From Tritonibacter mobilis (GTDB lineage Bacteria; Pseudomonadota; Alphaproteobacteria; Rhodobacterales; Rhodobacteraceae): 53,392 nucleotides of DNA. Below are positions 44,452 to 53,392 of this stretch, piece by piece (position 1 is the stretch's first letter; every line of letters begins with the position of its first letter). The DNA is taken from NCBI RefSeq assembly GCF_001681715.1, contig NZ_LNWY01000029.1, positions 1-53,392 on the forward strand, in the 5' to 3' direction. The position numbers were made by a program, and so were the translations under genes. Below the pieces are notes generated by a model. It had not been told where the DNA came from. It made no database searches and saw only the letters and a program-made list of their open reading frames with translations.

Positions 44452-45417
44452 TCAAGCTCGAGGCTGTGAATGCTGGATGTCACCCGACGCAGCATGGAGC
44501 GCTTTTAAGAGTGCGCTACCTGCTGGCGAGAGGCTCTGCTTGCCACGATACGAAACGCCCACCGGTCCGGCACCAAATGGGACAACCCAGTCGACCGGAG
44601 CCAATAGGCCACTATCAATGTCGAGCGCCGCGACATGGGCGGGCATCAACCCGACAAAGTCATGACTGCGCAACAAGGAGCGATTGGCAAGATAAGAGAC
44701 TGATTCAATGGCAGTGCGCGGTGTGTACTGATCTTGACGGACGAAGAACTGATCTGTTTGTCGCCGCAACGTTGTTTCAACAGGAGGTAAAATCCAACCA
44801 AAGGGCTTGAGCTGCTCAAATGAAACACTGCTGTGTTGTGCAAGCGGGTGCTGTGTGCCCACAACTGCGAGTACACGCTCGTCGAAGAACTTCTCTTGCG
44901 TGATATTCTCGCGGTGCCGGTGGCTGGGCAACCGACCAACAACCATGTCGATTTCACCAGATAGTAGTCCGGGCATCAGCACTTCGTTGGTGCCTTCGAC
45001 TATTTTGATTGCGACCTTGGGGCGGTCTTCCAGCAGCAACTCAATCGCCATCGGCAGCAGTGACGGAGACGCCGCGAGGAGCGTGCCGACAACCACCCGA
45101 CCACTGTTGCCCTCGTTTAGATCATCAAGCTCCTGCGCTGCGTTTGAGACCTGAGCAAAGATGAGCTTTCCGTGTCGGATCAAGGACTCGCCGAAAACCG
45201 TAGGCACGACGCCTCGGTTGGTTCGGTCAAATAGTTTCACCTCAAAATCTACCTCAAGATCCTGAATCATTTTTGTCGCCGCAGGTTGCGAAATATTCAG
45301 ATCATGGGCCGCGTTTTGAATGCTACCATGCTGCCCCACGGCAACCAAAAGCCTTAGTTGACGCAACTTCAGACGTGTCAGAGCACGCTCAACGATACGA
45401 GTATGGCGAGTGGCCAT
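44452..45417 (-). CDS. LysR family transcriptional regulator
   Basis: A 321-residue LysR regulator. The HTH is RLLVAVGQHGSIQNAAHDLN followed by ISQPAATKMIQDLE; the effector domain contains GRVVVGTLLAASPSLLPMAI and the Leu-rich GLLSGEIDMVVGRLP. GGGAG lies five bases before the ATG. It is sandwiched between the aspartate-dehydrogenase-like gene (nine bases upstream) and the aldehyde dehydrogenase, so it is likely autoregulated and controls the surrounding catabolic genes, perhaps through the element shared at 46273 and 48243. Confidence 0.92.
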   Translation of the reverse strand: MATRHTRIVERALTRLKLRQLRLLVAVGQHGSIQNAAHDLNISQPAATKMIQDLEVDFEVKLFDRTNRGVVPTVFGESLIRHGKLIFAQVSNAAQELDDLNEGNSGRVVVGTLLAASPSLLPMAIELLLEDRPKVAIKIVEGTNEVLMPGLLSGEIDMVVGRLPSHRHRENITQEKFFDERVLAVVGTQHPLAQHSSVSFEQLKPFGWILPPVETTLRRQTDQFFVRQDQYTPRTAIESVSYLANRSLLRSHDFVGLMPAHVAALDIDSGLLAPVDWVVPFGAGPVGVSYRGKQSLSPAGSALLKALHAASGDIQHSQPRA

Positions 45418-45426
45418 TGGATCTCC

Positions 45427-46209
45427 CTAGGTGGTGATTGCAGCAATCTCACGCTCGATTGCGGCCACAGCACTCATTGCGGCAAGTGCTGAACTACGCG
45501 GATTATCCGGCAATGTCTGCCCTGCAATGCGAAAGTGGAAACTGCCGAAAGCACCTGATGCATGCACTTCGTGAATGTTCGAGGCGATGGTGGGGTCTGC
45601 AATGAGTTCCACGCGGGTCTCATCAAACCCCTGCCCGGCCAGAGCGACAGCCGCCGCGACATTCGCATTCTTTGGATAGCGTACGGCCGCGTCGCGGGCA
45701 TTCCCTTGAAAGTGCGTGGCTGCTTCCTGCAAACTATCGAGGTCCAGGACATTTTCAGCCGCAGACCCTTTCCACCCCTTTGGAGGCTTACGGCCTGTAT
45801 ACGTGACGTTATCCAAACCGCCGACTTTGGCCGCGCGCAGGCAATCAAGAGCGCCAATCGCGCCACTCGCAAGATGCAGGCGTGCAGATCCTCGCTCTGC
45901 TGCCCGGGCCAGTTCGAATGCGAGCGTTTCATCTGCAAGCGCACCCAGCGAGAGTGTGACCAAGTCTGTTCCGCGCTCCAGGATCGATGCACCGTGTTGT
46001 GCCAGAGCACTATGACCCGCGCAGTCGACCATAAGCGCCAGCTCTGAGGGCAAATCCGAAACGGATCGAACGTAAGTCAGTGCATCACCCGAATGGTCCG
46101 GGGCGTGATCTGACCTTGTCAAAATAAATTGTGGCCGCAACCCGCGTAACCGCAACTGTTCCATGACATAACGCCCAATTGCTCCTTCTCCGATCAGTCC
46201 GATCTGCAT
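45427..46209 (-). CDS. L-aspartate dehydrogenase-like enzyme (NadX family)
   Basis: A 260-residue NAD(P)-dependent oxidoreductase. The dinucleotide fold GLIGEGAIGRYV, the central LHLASGAIGALDCLRAAKVG, PKNANVAAAVALAGQGFD and ADPTIASNIHEVHASGAFG with the catalytic His fit aspartate dehydrogenase. The family interconverts L-aspartate and iminoaspartate, serving NAD synthesis or ammonia assimilation. No nadA or nadC lies nearby; the context is catabolic, so another amino or imino acid could be the substrate. AGGAGG lies five bases before the ATG. It is the first gene of the leftward aspDH-lysR-aldH group. Confidence 0.88.
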   Translation of the reverse strand: MQIGLIGEGAIGRYVMEQLRLRGLRPQFILTRSDHAPDHSGDALTYVRSVSDLPSELALMVDCAGHSALAQHGASILERGTDLVTLSLGALADETLAFELARAAERGSARLHLASGAIGALDCLRAAKVGGLDNVTYTGRKPPKGWKGSAAENVLDLDSLQEAATHFQGNARDAAVRYPKNANVAAAVALAGQGFDETRVELIADPTIASNIHEVHASGAFGSFHFRIAGQTLPDNPRSSALAAMSAVAAIEREIAAITT

Positions 46210-46239
46210 ACGTGCCTCCTGATTTTGGAGCTAGAATAT

Positions 46240-46288
46240 CGGAAACTGCGCGCGCCTTGATATCAGAATATTGGATATCTAGTTTCCG
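46240..46288. promoter_or_regulatory. Divergent control region with inverted repeat and shared element A
   Basis: CGGAAACT (46240-46247) and AGTTTCCG (46281-46288) are perfect inverted arms. Between them lie GATATC (46259-46264) and the start of GGATATCTAGTTTC (46273-46286), which recurs with one change at 48243-48256. The region separates the leftward aspDH and the rightward DapA-family genes and is the natural place for the LysR protein to bind. Confidence 0.6.
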
Positions 46289-46373
46289 TCAATCCAGTTG
46301 GTTTTGCCTCGTTACCGGCCCTAAATGCCGGGAAACACATTGCCGTTTCCTCGTGCAAACTGGAGCTAAATCA

Positions 46374-47327
46374 ATGAAGTACAGTAAAAGTGAAGCCAAG
46401 GACTATGCGCGCGAGACAATGCGAGGGATCTGGGCAGCTGCGCTGAACCCGTTTGATAGCGAGCTGCGTTTAGATGAGGCGGGGTTACGCAGCAATATTC
46501 GTCATTGGATTGATGATCTGGGTATTCAGGGGCTGTTCATCGCAGGGAAACAAGGCGAGTTTTGGTCCATGTCGCTTGAGGAGCGAAAGCGGAATATGAC
46601 CGTCGCAGTCGAAGAATGCGCCAACAAAGCGGGCACGATCATGTCGATTTCGGATCAGAACGTCGACACCGTTCTGGAGCTTGGTCGCCACGCGCAGGAT
46701 TGTGGTGCGGACTATGTTGTCGTGCATGCGCCAATGTTGAGCTTTTGCCATGATCGCGATGAGGTTTTGTATAACTACTACAAATACCTATGTGACCGGC
46801 TCGATATCGGGATCGCCATGTGGAGCCACCCCGACAGCGGCTATCTGATGGAGCCTGAAACCTGCGCTCGTATCGCTGAACTTCCCAACATCATGGCCAT
46901 TAAATACTCCGTTCCACGCGACATGTACGCCCGTCTCACAAAGATGGTCGGGGACAAGATTTTGGTTTCGACGTCTGCAGAGGACGATTGGCTCGACAAT
47001 ATTGAAGAACTGGGCTGGCAGCTTTATCTTTGTTCCTCGCCGCCATACCAATTGCAGACTAAGAATGACCGGCGCATGCACGAGTACACAGAATTGGCAT
47101 TCGCGGGCAAATATGAAGCTGCGCGTCGCGTGCGCGATAGTCTGCAACCCGTTCGAGACGCCATTCGCAACTCCAAACCTGCGGGTAAGCCCACAGCACA
47201 TGGAAAATACTGGCAGGAGTTACTGGGGCAAACCGGTGGGCGTGTCCGTCATCCGATGCTGGAGTTGACTGAAGCGGAAAAAGCCGCGACCTCAGTCGCC
47301 TTTGAGGATTGCGGATTGTTGCTCTGA
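46374..47327 (+). CDS. Dihydrodipicolinate synthase (DapA)/N-acetylneuraminate lyase family protein
   Basis: A 317-residue TIM-barrel lyase or hydratase-aldolase. GLFIAGKQGEFWSMSLEERK corresponds to the family's G-x-x-G-E loop, and NIMAIKYSVPRD holds the Schiff-base Lys. The MWSHPDSGYLM segment replaces the usual Y-N-x-P-x-x-T region, so the enzyme is not the biosynthetic DapA. The family cleaves or forms C-C bonds with pyruvate or dehydrates keto-acids. The ATG at 46374 has GGAG eight bases before it. It is the first gene of the rightward half of the catabolic island. Confidence 0.85.
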   Translation: MKYSKSEAKDYARETMRGIWAAALNPFDSELRLDEAGLRSNIRHWIDDLGIQGLFIAGKQGEFWSMSLEERKRNMTVAVEECANKAGTIMSISDQNVDTVLELGRHAQDCGADYVVVHAPMLSFCHDRDEVLYNYYKYLCDRLDIGIAMWSHPDSGYLMEPETCARIAELPNIMAIKYSVPRDMYARLTKMVGDKILVSTSAEDDWLDNIEELGWQLYLCSSPPYQLQTKNDRRMHEYTELAFAGKYEAARRVRDSLQPVRDAIRNSKPAGKPTAHGKYWQELLGQTGGRVRHPMLELTEAEKAATSVAFEDCGLLL

Positions 47328-47336
47328 TCACGCGGG

Positions 47337-48224
47337 ATGCTCGGAGAAACATTGGCGCTCCTCGCTGCAGCGGCATATGGCTGTGCTGGCGTCTCCATCG
47401 TACATAGTAAGACCACCGCACAAGGCGACAATGGCGTCTTTCTGTCGGTGGTCATTACACTGATCGCTTCAGGTGTACTCTGGCTCGGATGGGGCATGTC
47501 TTCGGCCCTGACGTTGAAGAGCGCGGAAGGTCTTTGGGCCGTTGCAGTTTTTGCAGTGGCAGGGTTTGCGTCAAATATTTTCGGACGGCAAGCCATGTAT
47601 CGTGCGACCGAAAAAATAGGGGCCGTGAGGGCCGGCCTGCTGCGTCGTCTGATACCTGTCTTTGCCCTGCCCTGCGCGTATATGCTCCTCAGTCAGATCC
47701 CGAATTGGCGCACCGGTTTAGGCGGAGCTATTGTTATAGCCGGTGTCGTTTTCTATATGCGCCCGTCCCGCGGCCTCAGTCGAAGATTGCCCTCGATCGG
47801 AGTGATGTTGGGCTTGTTGTCAGCCGCCGCATATGCGTTGGCCTATTGTCTGCGTGCAGCGGGATTGCGCACGGTGCCAGACGCAGCACTTGGCACGGTA
47901 ATTGGGGCTTCGGTCGCCGTTGTTTGGTTCATGAATGCCACGATGGTCAGACACGGTGTGCGGCAAGGGTTTTGGCACCTCACATCAGACCGCACCCCCG
48001 CTCATTGGCGCACAGCCATTGCACTGAGTGCAGGCCAGTTGCTTCAGTTCTTTGCGCTGAAGTTCACATCTGTCGCCACGGTTGCAATCCTTGGCTCACT
48101 GGAAGTGCTGTTTTCGGCAGCACTCGTCTTGATCGTCAGCAGATGTGAAGCCGTTGAGATAAAAAGACTCTTGTTGGCCTCCGCCTTTGCGGCACTCGGT
48201 ACCGCACTTCTTGTTGTTGGCTGA
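47337..48224 (+). CDS. EamA-family (DMT) membrane transporter
   Basis: A 295-residue protein with about ten hydrophobic segments in two EamA-like halves (first starting LALLAAAAYGCAGVSIVHSK, second LPSIGVMLGLLSAAAYALAY). The end of the first half has ATEKIGAVRAGLLRRLIPVFALP, typical of this superfamily. It follows the DapA-family gene by nine bases. Members export or import amino acids and other metabolites; direction and substrate are unknown. Confidence 0.88.
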   Translation: MLGETLALLAAAAYGCAGVSIVHSKTTAQGDNGVFLSVVITLIASGVLWLGWGMSSALTLKSAEGLWAVAVFAVAGFASNIFGRQAMYRATEKIGAVRAGLLRRLIPVFALPCAYMLLSQIPNWRTGLGGAIVIAGVVFYMRPSRGLSRRLPSIGVMLGLLSAAAYALAYCLRAAGLRTVPDAALGTVIGASVAVVWFMNATMVRHGVRQGFWHLTSDRTPAHWRTAIALSAGQLLQFFALKFTSVATVAILGSLEVLFSAALVLIVSRCEAVEIKRLLLASAFAALGTALLVVG

Positions 48225-48236
48225 CGTGGGTATCAG

Positions 48237-48256
48237 GAAACCGGATATCTACTTTC
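48237..48256. promoter_or_regulatory. Shared element B before the dioxygenase/TRAP unit
   Basis: GGATATCTACTTTC (48243-48256) repeats the element at 46273-46286 with one difference. It is preceded by GGAAAC (48237-48242), also found at the first site. It lies 100 bases before the dioxygenase start, in the only sizeable gap of the rightward gene series, so a second co-regulated promoter is likely here. Confidence 0.55.
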
Positions 48257-48356
48257 GTAGAAATAAATATTTTGCAAGGCCAATATTTTCTAGGCTGAAC
48301 GAAAGAAGACAGAAATCCACTCCCTCTGAGTGAGGGACTGCACGCGGGAGAGACCC

Positions 48357-48920
48357 ATGACTCAACATCCCACATTGAAGCCCTTCAATTTTAAGAAATG
48401 GGTGGAAGAAAACGCTGACAAGCTGCGTCCGCCCGTCGGCAATCAACTGCTCCACAAAGAAGGCGACATGATTGTGATGGTTGTTGGTGGCCCCAACACG
48501 CGTGTCGATTTTCATGATGACCCTGTCGAGGAATGGTTTTTCCAACAGAAGGGCGACATGATGCTCAAGATCGCAGATGGCGGCAAAATCTATGATGTCC
48601 CCGTCCGCGAGGGCGAGGTCTTCATGCTGCCGCCGCATGTACGACATGCGCCTCAGCGCCCACAGGAAGGATCTGTGGGGATTGTCGTAGAGGCCCCACG
48701 TCAGCCCGGTATGAAAGAGGGCTTTGAGTGGTACTGTTTCAAATGCGAGGGGCTGGTTCACCGTGAGGAGGTCGCTCTGGATGGTGCCGAGGGCATCGTA
48801 ACCGCGCTCCCCAAAATCTACAGCAAGTTTCATGACAGCATTGAAGCCCGCACCTGTCCGCATTGCGGCGAGCTTCACCCCGGCAAGGGAAAACCACCTG
48901 CGGAGTGGGTACAGCTTTGA
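48357..48920 (+). CDS. nbaC: 3-hydroxyanthranilate 3,4-dioxygenase-like cupin enzyme
   Basis: A 187-residue bacterial-type ring-cleaving dioxygenase. The iron ligands are visible in FHDDPVEEWFFQQKGDM (His and Glu) and LPPHVRHAPQRP (His). The C-terminus has the rubredoxin-like pairs CFKC and CPHC found in bacterial enzymes. The reference reaction opens 3-hydroxyanthranilate to 2-amino-3-carboxymuconate semialdehyde. GGGAG precedes the ATG. It heads a unit with a TRAP importer. No decarboxylase, aminomuconate deaminase, kynureninase or kynurenine hydroxylase gene is near, so a related aminophenolic acid may be the true substrate. Confidence 0.9.
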   Translation: MTQHPTLKPFNFKKWVEENADKLRPPVGNQLLHKEGDMIVMVVGGPNTRVDFHDDPVEEWFFQQKGDMMLKIADGGKIYDVPVREGEVFMLPPHVRHAPQRPQEGSVGIVVEAPRQPGMKEGFEWYCFKCEGLVHREEVALDGAEGIVTALPKIYSKFHDSIEARTCPHCGELHPGKGKPPAEWVQL

Positions 48921-49940
<1,020 letters not shown>

Positions 49941-49958
49941 CTCCACCCGAAGTATCCG

Positions 49959-49984
49959 TCGCGGGTGCGGAAACGTGCCCGCGA
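49959..49984 (+). terminator. Hairpin after the TRAP binding-protein gene
   Basis: Perfect 7-bp arms TCGCGGG (49959-49965) and CCCGCGA (49978-49984), followed by TTATTAT. It lies between the binding-protein and small-permease genes and probably lowers permease expression relative to the binding protein. Confidence 0.6.
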
Positions 49985-50003
49985 TTATTATGCGGAGACC
50001 TAA

Positions 50004-50543
50004 ATGATCGGACGTATCTCGGCAGGCTGGGCGCGGGTTGAGTTGTCACTGGCTGCATTCCTCGCTGTCTCTATCACAGTGCTCATTCTGCTTAATGTTG
50101 TGACACGAAGCATTGGCGCGGCGCTGTTTTGGGTGGATGAACTGGCCATCTACGCCATGGCCTGGATGGCCTTTCTGGGTGCATCAGCAGCACTGCACTT
50201 TGGCCATGCCGTGGCCGTCACAATCCTCACGGATACGCTGCCATCAATGGTTCGCAAAATTGCGGCGAAACTGGTGGACTTGATCGTACTGATCTTTGCG
50301 CTCGCGATGGTGTGGTTTTGTTGGCGTTGGTATGCCCCGCTGGCGCTGATCCAAAATGGCTTCGACGTCGAGGCATTTCAGGGTGCCACCTTCAATTTTG
50401 TCTATGCCGAGCCGACTACGACACTGGGCGTGCCCAAGTATTGGATCTGGTCGGTGATGTGGGTGTTCTCCTTGGGCGCTACTCTACATAGCTTTGCCAA
50501 CCTGATCAGCCAAGGGACCGAGCAGCAGGATGCCCCCTCATGA
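50004..50543 (+). CDS. TRAP transporter small permease (DctQ family)
   Basis: A 179-residue protein with four hydrophobic segments, the usual DctQ plan. NVVTRSIGAALFWVDELAIY and WMAFLGASAALHFGHAVAV are the typical first loop regions. It partners the large permease, whose start overlaps its stop as ATGA (50540-50543). Confidence 0.92.
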   Translation: MIGRISAGWARVELSLAAFLAVSITVLILLNVVTRSIGAALFWVDELAIYAMAWMAFLGASAALHFGHAVAVTILTDTLPSMVRKIAAKLVDLIVLIFALAMVWFCWRWYAPLALIQNGFDVEAFQGATFNFVYAEPTTTLGVPKYWIWSVMWVFSLGATLHSFANLISQGTEQQDAPS

Positions 50544-51799
50544 CACCGCTGATTTTTGCCTTCAAACTGCTGATCGCCGTGCCGGTTGCTTTGGTTCTGG
50601 CACTGACCGCAATCTGGTACATTTGGGAAAGCGGAAACACTGTCCTGTATGACAGTTTCGCACAGAAAATGTTCTCAGGGCTCGAAAACTACGGCCTACT
50701 CGCGATCCCACTTTTTATGCTCACCGGAGAGATGATGAATGAAGGCGGCATGACGCGCCGACTGATTAATGCCGCTCGAGTCTTTGTGGGCGGGTTTCGT
50801 GGCGGTCTGGCCTATATCAACCTTCTGACGAATATGTTCATGGCGGCAATCATTGGATCAGCGACGGCTCAGATTGCAGTTATGGCCCGTGCCATGACGC
50901 CCGAGATGGAAAAAGAAGGTTACGACACAGGGTTCGCCGCCGCAACGACAGCAGCAGGTGGGTTGCTGGCGCCAGTTATTCCACCCTCGATGATGTTTGT
51001 GATTTTTGGCGTTCTGGCGCAGGTCCCCATTGGCGATATGTTCCTCGCCGGTATCCTGCCTGGCCTGATGCTTGCCACGGCCTTTGCATTGGTGATTTTT
51101 GTCATCGGCGTCATGACGGGTTTTCCTAAAGGGAGTTGGTTCACTGGCCGTGAGGCATTCTCGGCTTTGCTCTACTGCCTGCCCGCTGCACTGATCCCCT
51201 GTGCTATCATTGGGGGCGTCTTATTTGGTATCGCAACCCCAACCGAAAGTGCCGCGATTGCATCCCTTCTGGCATTTCTGATCGGGTGGTTGATCTACGG
51301 AGAGCTGAAACCCAGAACGCTATTTGGGATGTTCCGCCGCACTGCAGTTAATGCATCAATGATCATCTTTATGATCGCGACCGCCAATGTGTTTGGCTGG
51401 GTGATCATCTACGAAGCTCTCCCACAAAAGCTGGCCGCTCTGATCACTTCGATTTCCAGCGATCCCTTCTTGTTTCTGTTGATCGTGAACCTGATTTTAC
51501 TGTTCGTCGGTATGCTAATTGATGGCATCGCGGCAGTGATCCTGATCACACCGATCCTCTTGCCAATTGCAATGAACGACTATGATATCAGCCCGTATCA
51601 ATTCGGCGTCGTGATGTGTTTGAACCTCGTGCTGGGTCTGCTGACACCTCCTGTCGGCGTCGGGCTCTACATTGCCTCGTCGATGAGCAATGTCTCACCG
51701 GGCCGTATTCTGAGATCGCTCTGGCCCTTTCTGCTCGCGGTGGCGATCATTCTCGTTCTGTTAAGCCGCTTTCCCTTGCTTTCAACCGCTTTGATCTAG
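50540..51799 (+). CDS. TRAP transporter large permease (DctM family)
   Basis: A 419-residue membrane protein with about twelve hydrophobic segments. LLAIPLFMLTGEMMNEGGMT, GLLAPVIPPSMMFVIFGVLA and the late GLLTPPVGVGLYIASSMSNV are conserved DctM motifs. It carries the sodium-coupled transport step for the ligand delivered by the upstream binding protein. It is the last gene of the catabolic island. Confidence 0.94.
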   Translation: MTPLIFAFKLLIAVPVALVLALTAIWYIWESGNTVLYDSFAQKMFSGLENYGLLAIPLFMLTGEMMNEGGMTRRLINAARVFVGGFRGGLAYINLLTNMFMAAIIGSATAQIAVMARAMTPEMEKEGYDTGFAAATTAAGGLLAPVIPPSMMFVIFGVLAQVPIGDMFLAGILPGLMLATAFALVIFVIGVMTGFPKGSWFTGREAFSALLYCLPAALIPCAIIGGVLFGIATPTESAAIASLLAFLIGWLIYGELKPRTLFGMFRRTAVNASMIIFMIATANVFGWVIIYEALPQKLAALITSISSDPFLFLLIVNLILLFVGMLIDGIAAVILITPILLPIAMNDYDISPYQFGVVMCLNLVLGLLTPPVGVGLYIASSMSNVSPGRILRSLWPFLLAVAIILVLLSRFPLLSTALI

Positions 51800-51911
51800 C
51801 ACCCAGCCAACAAAGCTTTTATCATCCAGATCAAGGGGTTAGATCATCGAAATCCCATGGCCACGCGATATGGCGAAAAAAGGACCGGAAGCACAGCTGA
51901 TTGGATGTCCA

Positions 51912-51945
51912 GATGGGCAGATGCGATGACACCTATCTGCCCATC
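51912..51945. repeat. Inverted repeat between TRAP operon and second autotransporter
   Basis: Perfect 11-bp arms GATGGGCAGAT (51912-51922) and ATCTGCCCATC (51935-51945). There is no T-run on either side. It lies in the 218-bp convergent gap and may end transcription from one or both sides. Weaker 7-bp arms lie at 51979-51985 and 52003-52009. Confidence 0.45.
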
Positions 51946-52017
51946 CGCACCGGGTGACGTCCCCGGAGAGCGTTACTATCAGTCAGCTTTCACACCGACC
52001 TCTGACTGAATTTCACC

Positions 52018-53392
52018 TCAGAACTGATATTCCAGCCTGAAAGAGATCCCATAGCTGTCGTATCCACTGGCTCCAATCCCGTCGTAGTAGGATTGGATCT
52101 GGAACTGCCCGCCATTCACCATTCTATGCATCATTCCCAGGTCGATACGGGCACGCCCCCCTTCGTAGTCAGGGCTAACCGATGCAGCATGCCCTGACCC
52201 GTTGACGAACGAACCAATGGCTTTGACGCCGCCAGTTAGGGTCATCTCACCTTCCCCGGTGTAAAGGGGCATCGGGGCAACAAAAGCGAGCCCCGCCTCG
52301 ATCTGCCCAAGCTCAACGGTCTGTTTAGGTATCCGGTTGCCGGGTGTGTCCGTATACGCGGATTGAGCCTCTCGGGCATAAGATGCCTTCAGGCTTGGAA
52401 TGATATCGACCTCCCCGTAGTCCAGCACACCGGACACCTGAAGCGAAGCGAGCAATCGATTGGTGTCAAACTTGTCGGTATACGTGCCGAATGGGGTGAT
52501 TTTGTTTGAGGACTGCCCGTAGAGCAACCGCCCATCAAAGTAGAGGTCTTTCTCAGGAAGGCGAGCCACAAAATACGGACCAGCAAGCCAGCCTGTACCT
52601 TGGACTTCAGCCGCGCCATCTGTTTGATCCATGTGGTCAAACTGCAGCATGCCGCCAACAAGCAAGTTCGGATTGACCTTTATATGACTACCGATAGAGC
52701 CAAACAGATATGTCAGATCACGGTCGCTTTCATTCGTCCAAGAACCGTTCAACATCATCCAGACCGGAGCGTCCGACCGGTTGGCAAAGTTGAAAGTCCC
52801 CGTCCCTCGCGACACCTGACTATTGAGACGCCCGGTTTCCGATCCCAACAGCAAATGTGCGAGCTCCGGTTGGTTTTTAAGCAATAGATCAACACGTGAT
52901 TGCATGAACTGAGAAATCTGGGTCTGTGTCTCAGTGATCGTCGTGTCCCTTACGCTGAGTGTATTTGACATCTCATTACCATTGCCTGCGGCATCTGTGG
53001 CAGCCCCTGCGGGAACCGAGACGGTGACATCACCTCCACCTATTGCAGAAAGCGTCGCGACCCAGGCAGTACCTGTTCCGGACAAGGAGGTAAGCGTGGC
53101 ATTGCCCAAGTTGAGTTCGGACCCGTGAAAACCCGTGACTGGCTCCGAGAATGCAATGTTAACGACCACGCGATCTCCGGCGGCCACCTGTGTCGTATTG
53201 GTCGTCAAGGTGACCGTAGGGGCTTCGTTATCCGTGATGGTGACCGTAAAGCTGACCTGTGTCGCAGCATTGCCCGCACTGTCTGTTGCGTCCATCGTCA
53301 CCGTGGTCACCCCAATCGGAAAGGCATAAGCCCCGGCAAGAGGCGTGCCGCCGATGGCATAGGTAATGGTTGGCGTCGTGCCGCTGTTGTCC
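52018..53392 (-). CDS. Second autotransporter, C-terminal part (cut by window edge)
   Basis: The minus-strand frame stays open to the right edge, so only the last 457 codons or so are seen and the start is outside. In order: a HYR/Ig-like end segment (GVTTVTMDATDSAGNAATQV), an Ig-like domain (FSEPVTGFHGSELNLGNATL), a helical linker (TQISQFMQSRVDLLLKNQPE), and a barrel ending in Phe. Linker and barrel are clearly related to the autotransporter at 8799-15125: compare QSAYTDTPGNRIPKQTVELG and YYDGIGASGYDSYGISF here with its ESYTDTLGRVIPSQEFDLG and FYDGIGASDFESYGASL. Probable surface-exposed adhesin. Confidence 0.88.
   Translation of the reverse strand, partial: DNSGTTPTITYAIGGTPLAGAYAFPIGVTTVTMDATDSAGNAATQVSFTVTITDNEAPTVTLTTNTTQVAAGDRVVVNIAFSEPVTGFHGSELNLGNATLTSLSGTGTAWVATLSAIGGGDVTVSVPAGAATDAAGNGNEMSNTLSVRDTTITETQTQISQFMQSRVDLLLKNQPELAHLLLGSETGRLNSQVSRGTGTFNFANRSDAPVWMMLNGSWTNESDRDLTYLFGSIGSHIKVNPNLLVGGMLQFDHMDQTDGAAEVQGTGWLAGPYFVARLPEKDLYFDGRLLYGQSSNKITPFGTYTDKFDTNRLLASLQVSGVLDYGEVDIIPSLKASYAREAQSAYTDTPGNRIPKQTVELGQIEAGLAFVAPMPLYTGEGEMTLTGGVKAIGSFVNGSGHAASVSPDYEGGRARIDLGMMHRMVNGGQFQIQSYYDGIGASGYDSYGISFRLEYQF

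Noticed and set aside
45427-46209. Part of a NAD biosynthesis operon
   Set aside because: Although aspartate dehydrogenase can feed quinolinate synthesis, no nadA or nadC lies nearby and the neighbours are catabolic and transport genes.

Overview
The window looks like chromosomal DNA of an alphaproteobacterium, most likely a marine Rhodobacterales (Roseobacter-group) species. The grounds are moderately high G+C, dense operons joined by 4-base ATGA/GTGA stop-start overlaps, many ABC and TRAP uptake systems, a BioR-type box before bioMNY, and a TPP-riboswitch-led thiDOSGEF-thiY-tenA-thiZ-thiX operon. No phage replication or packaging genes, transposases, tRNAs or rRNAs are visible. Taxonomy is inferred from gene content only.

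Layout. (1) 51-3434: a TetR regulator divergent from an HlyD/MFS (EmrAB-type) efflux pair, with twin palindromic operators between them. (2) 3503-8128: an ExoD-like membrane protein, a DUF6916 protein, and a leftward operon of three paralogous tail-collar (MdpB-like) proteins, a predicted beta-propeller protein and a GNAT acetyltransferase. (3) 8129-8798: an AT-rich gene-free stretch leading to a 2108-residue autotransporter (8799-15125). Its passenger holds four near-identical 726-bp repeats. (4) 15239-20410: a LysR regulator divergent from a spermidine/putrescine-type ABC importer. (5) 20610-25134: modABC (molybdate) and bioMNY (biotin). (6) 25205-35246: an IclR regulator divergent from an operon with an MlrC-like M81 peptidase, a Dpp/Opp-type ABC importer with a fused double ATPase, and two M20 hydrolases. 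This reads as import and breakdown of a peptide-like or N-acylated compound. (7) 35341-42840: the leftward thiamin operon, which makes the thiazole half and salvages the pyrimidine half; no thiC is present in the window. (8) 42916-51799: a catabolic island with an aldehyde dehydrogenase, a LysR regulator and an aspartate-dehydrogenase-like enzyme on the minus strand. On the plus strand are a DapA-family lyase, an EamA transporter, a 3-hydroxyanthranilate-dioxygenase-like enzyme and a TRAP importer. (9) 52018-53392: the 3' part of a second autotransporter, homologous in linker and barrel to the first and cut by the window edge.

Most worth pursuing are the catabolic island, whose enzyme set matches no pathway I can name and which carries a shared 14-bp element before two of its transcription units, and the non-phage tail-collar/propeller/GNAT/DUF6916 locus divergent from a repeat-rich autotransporter. 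The window also shows a hairpin directly after the binding-protein gene in three separate importer operons.
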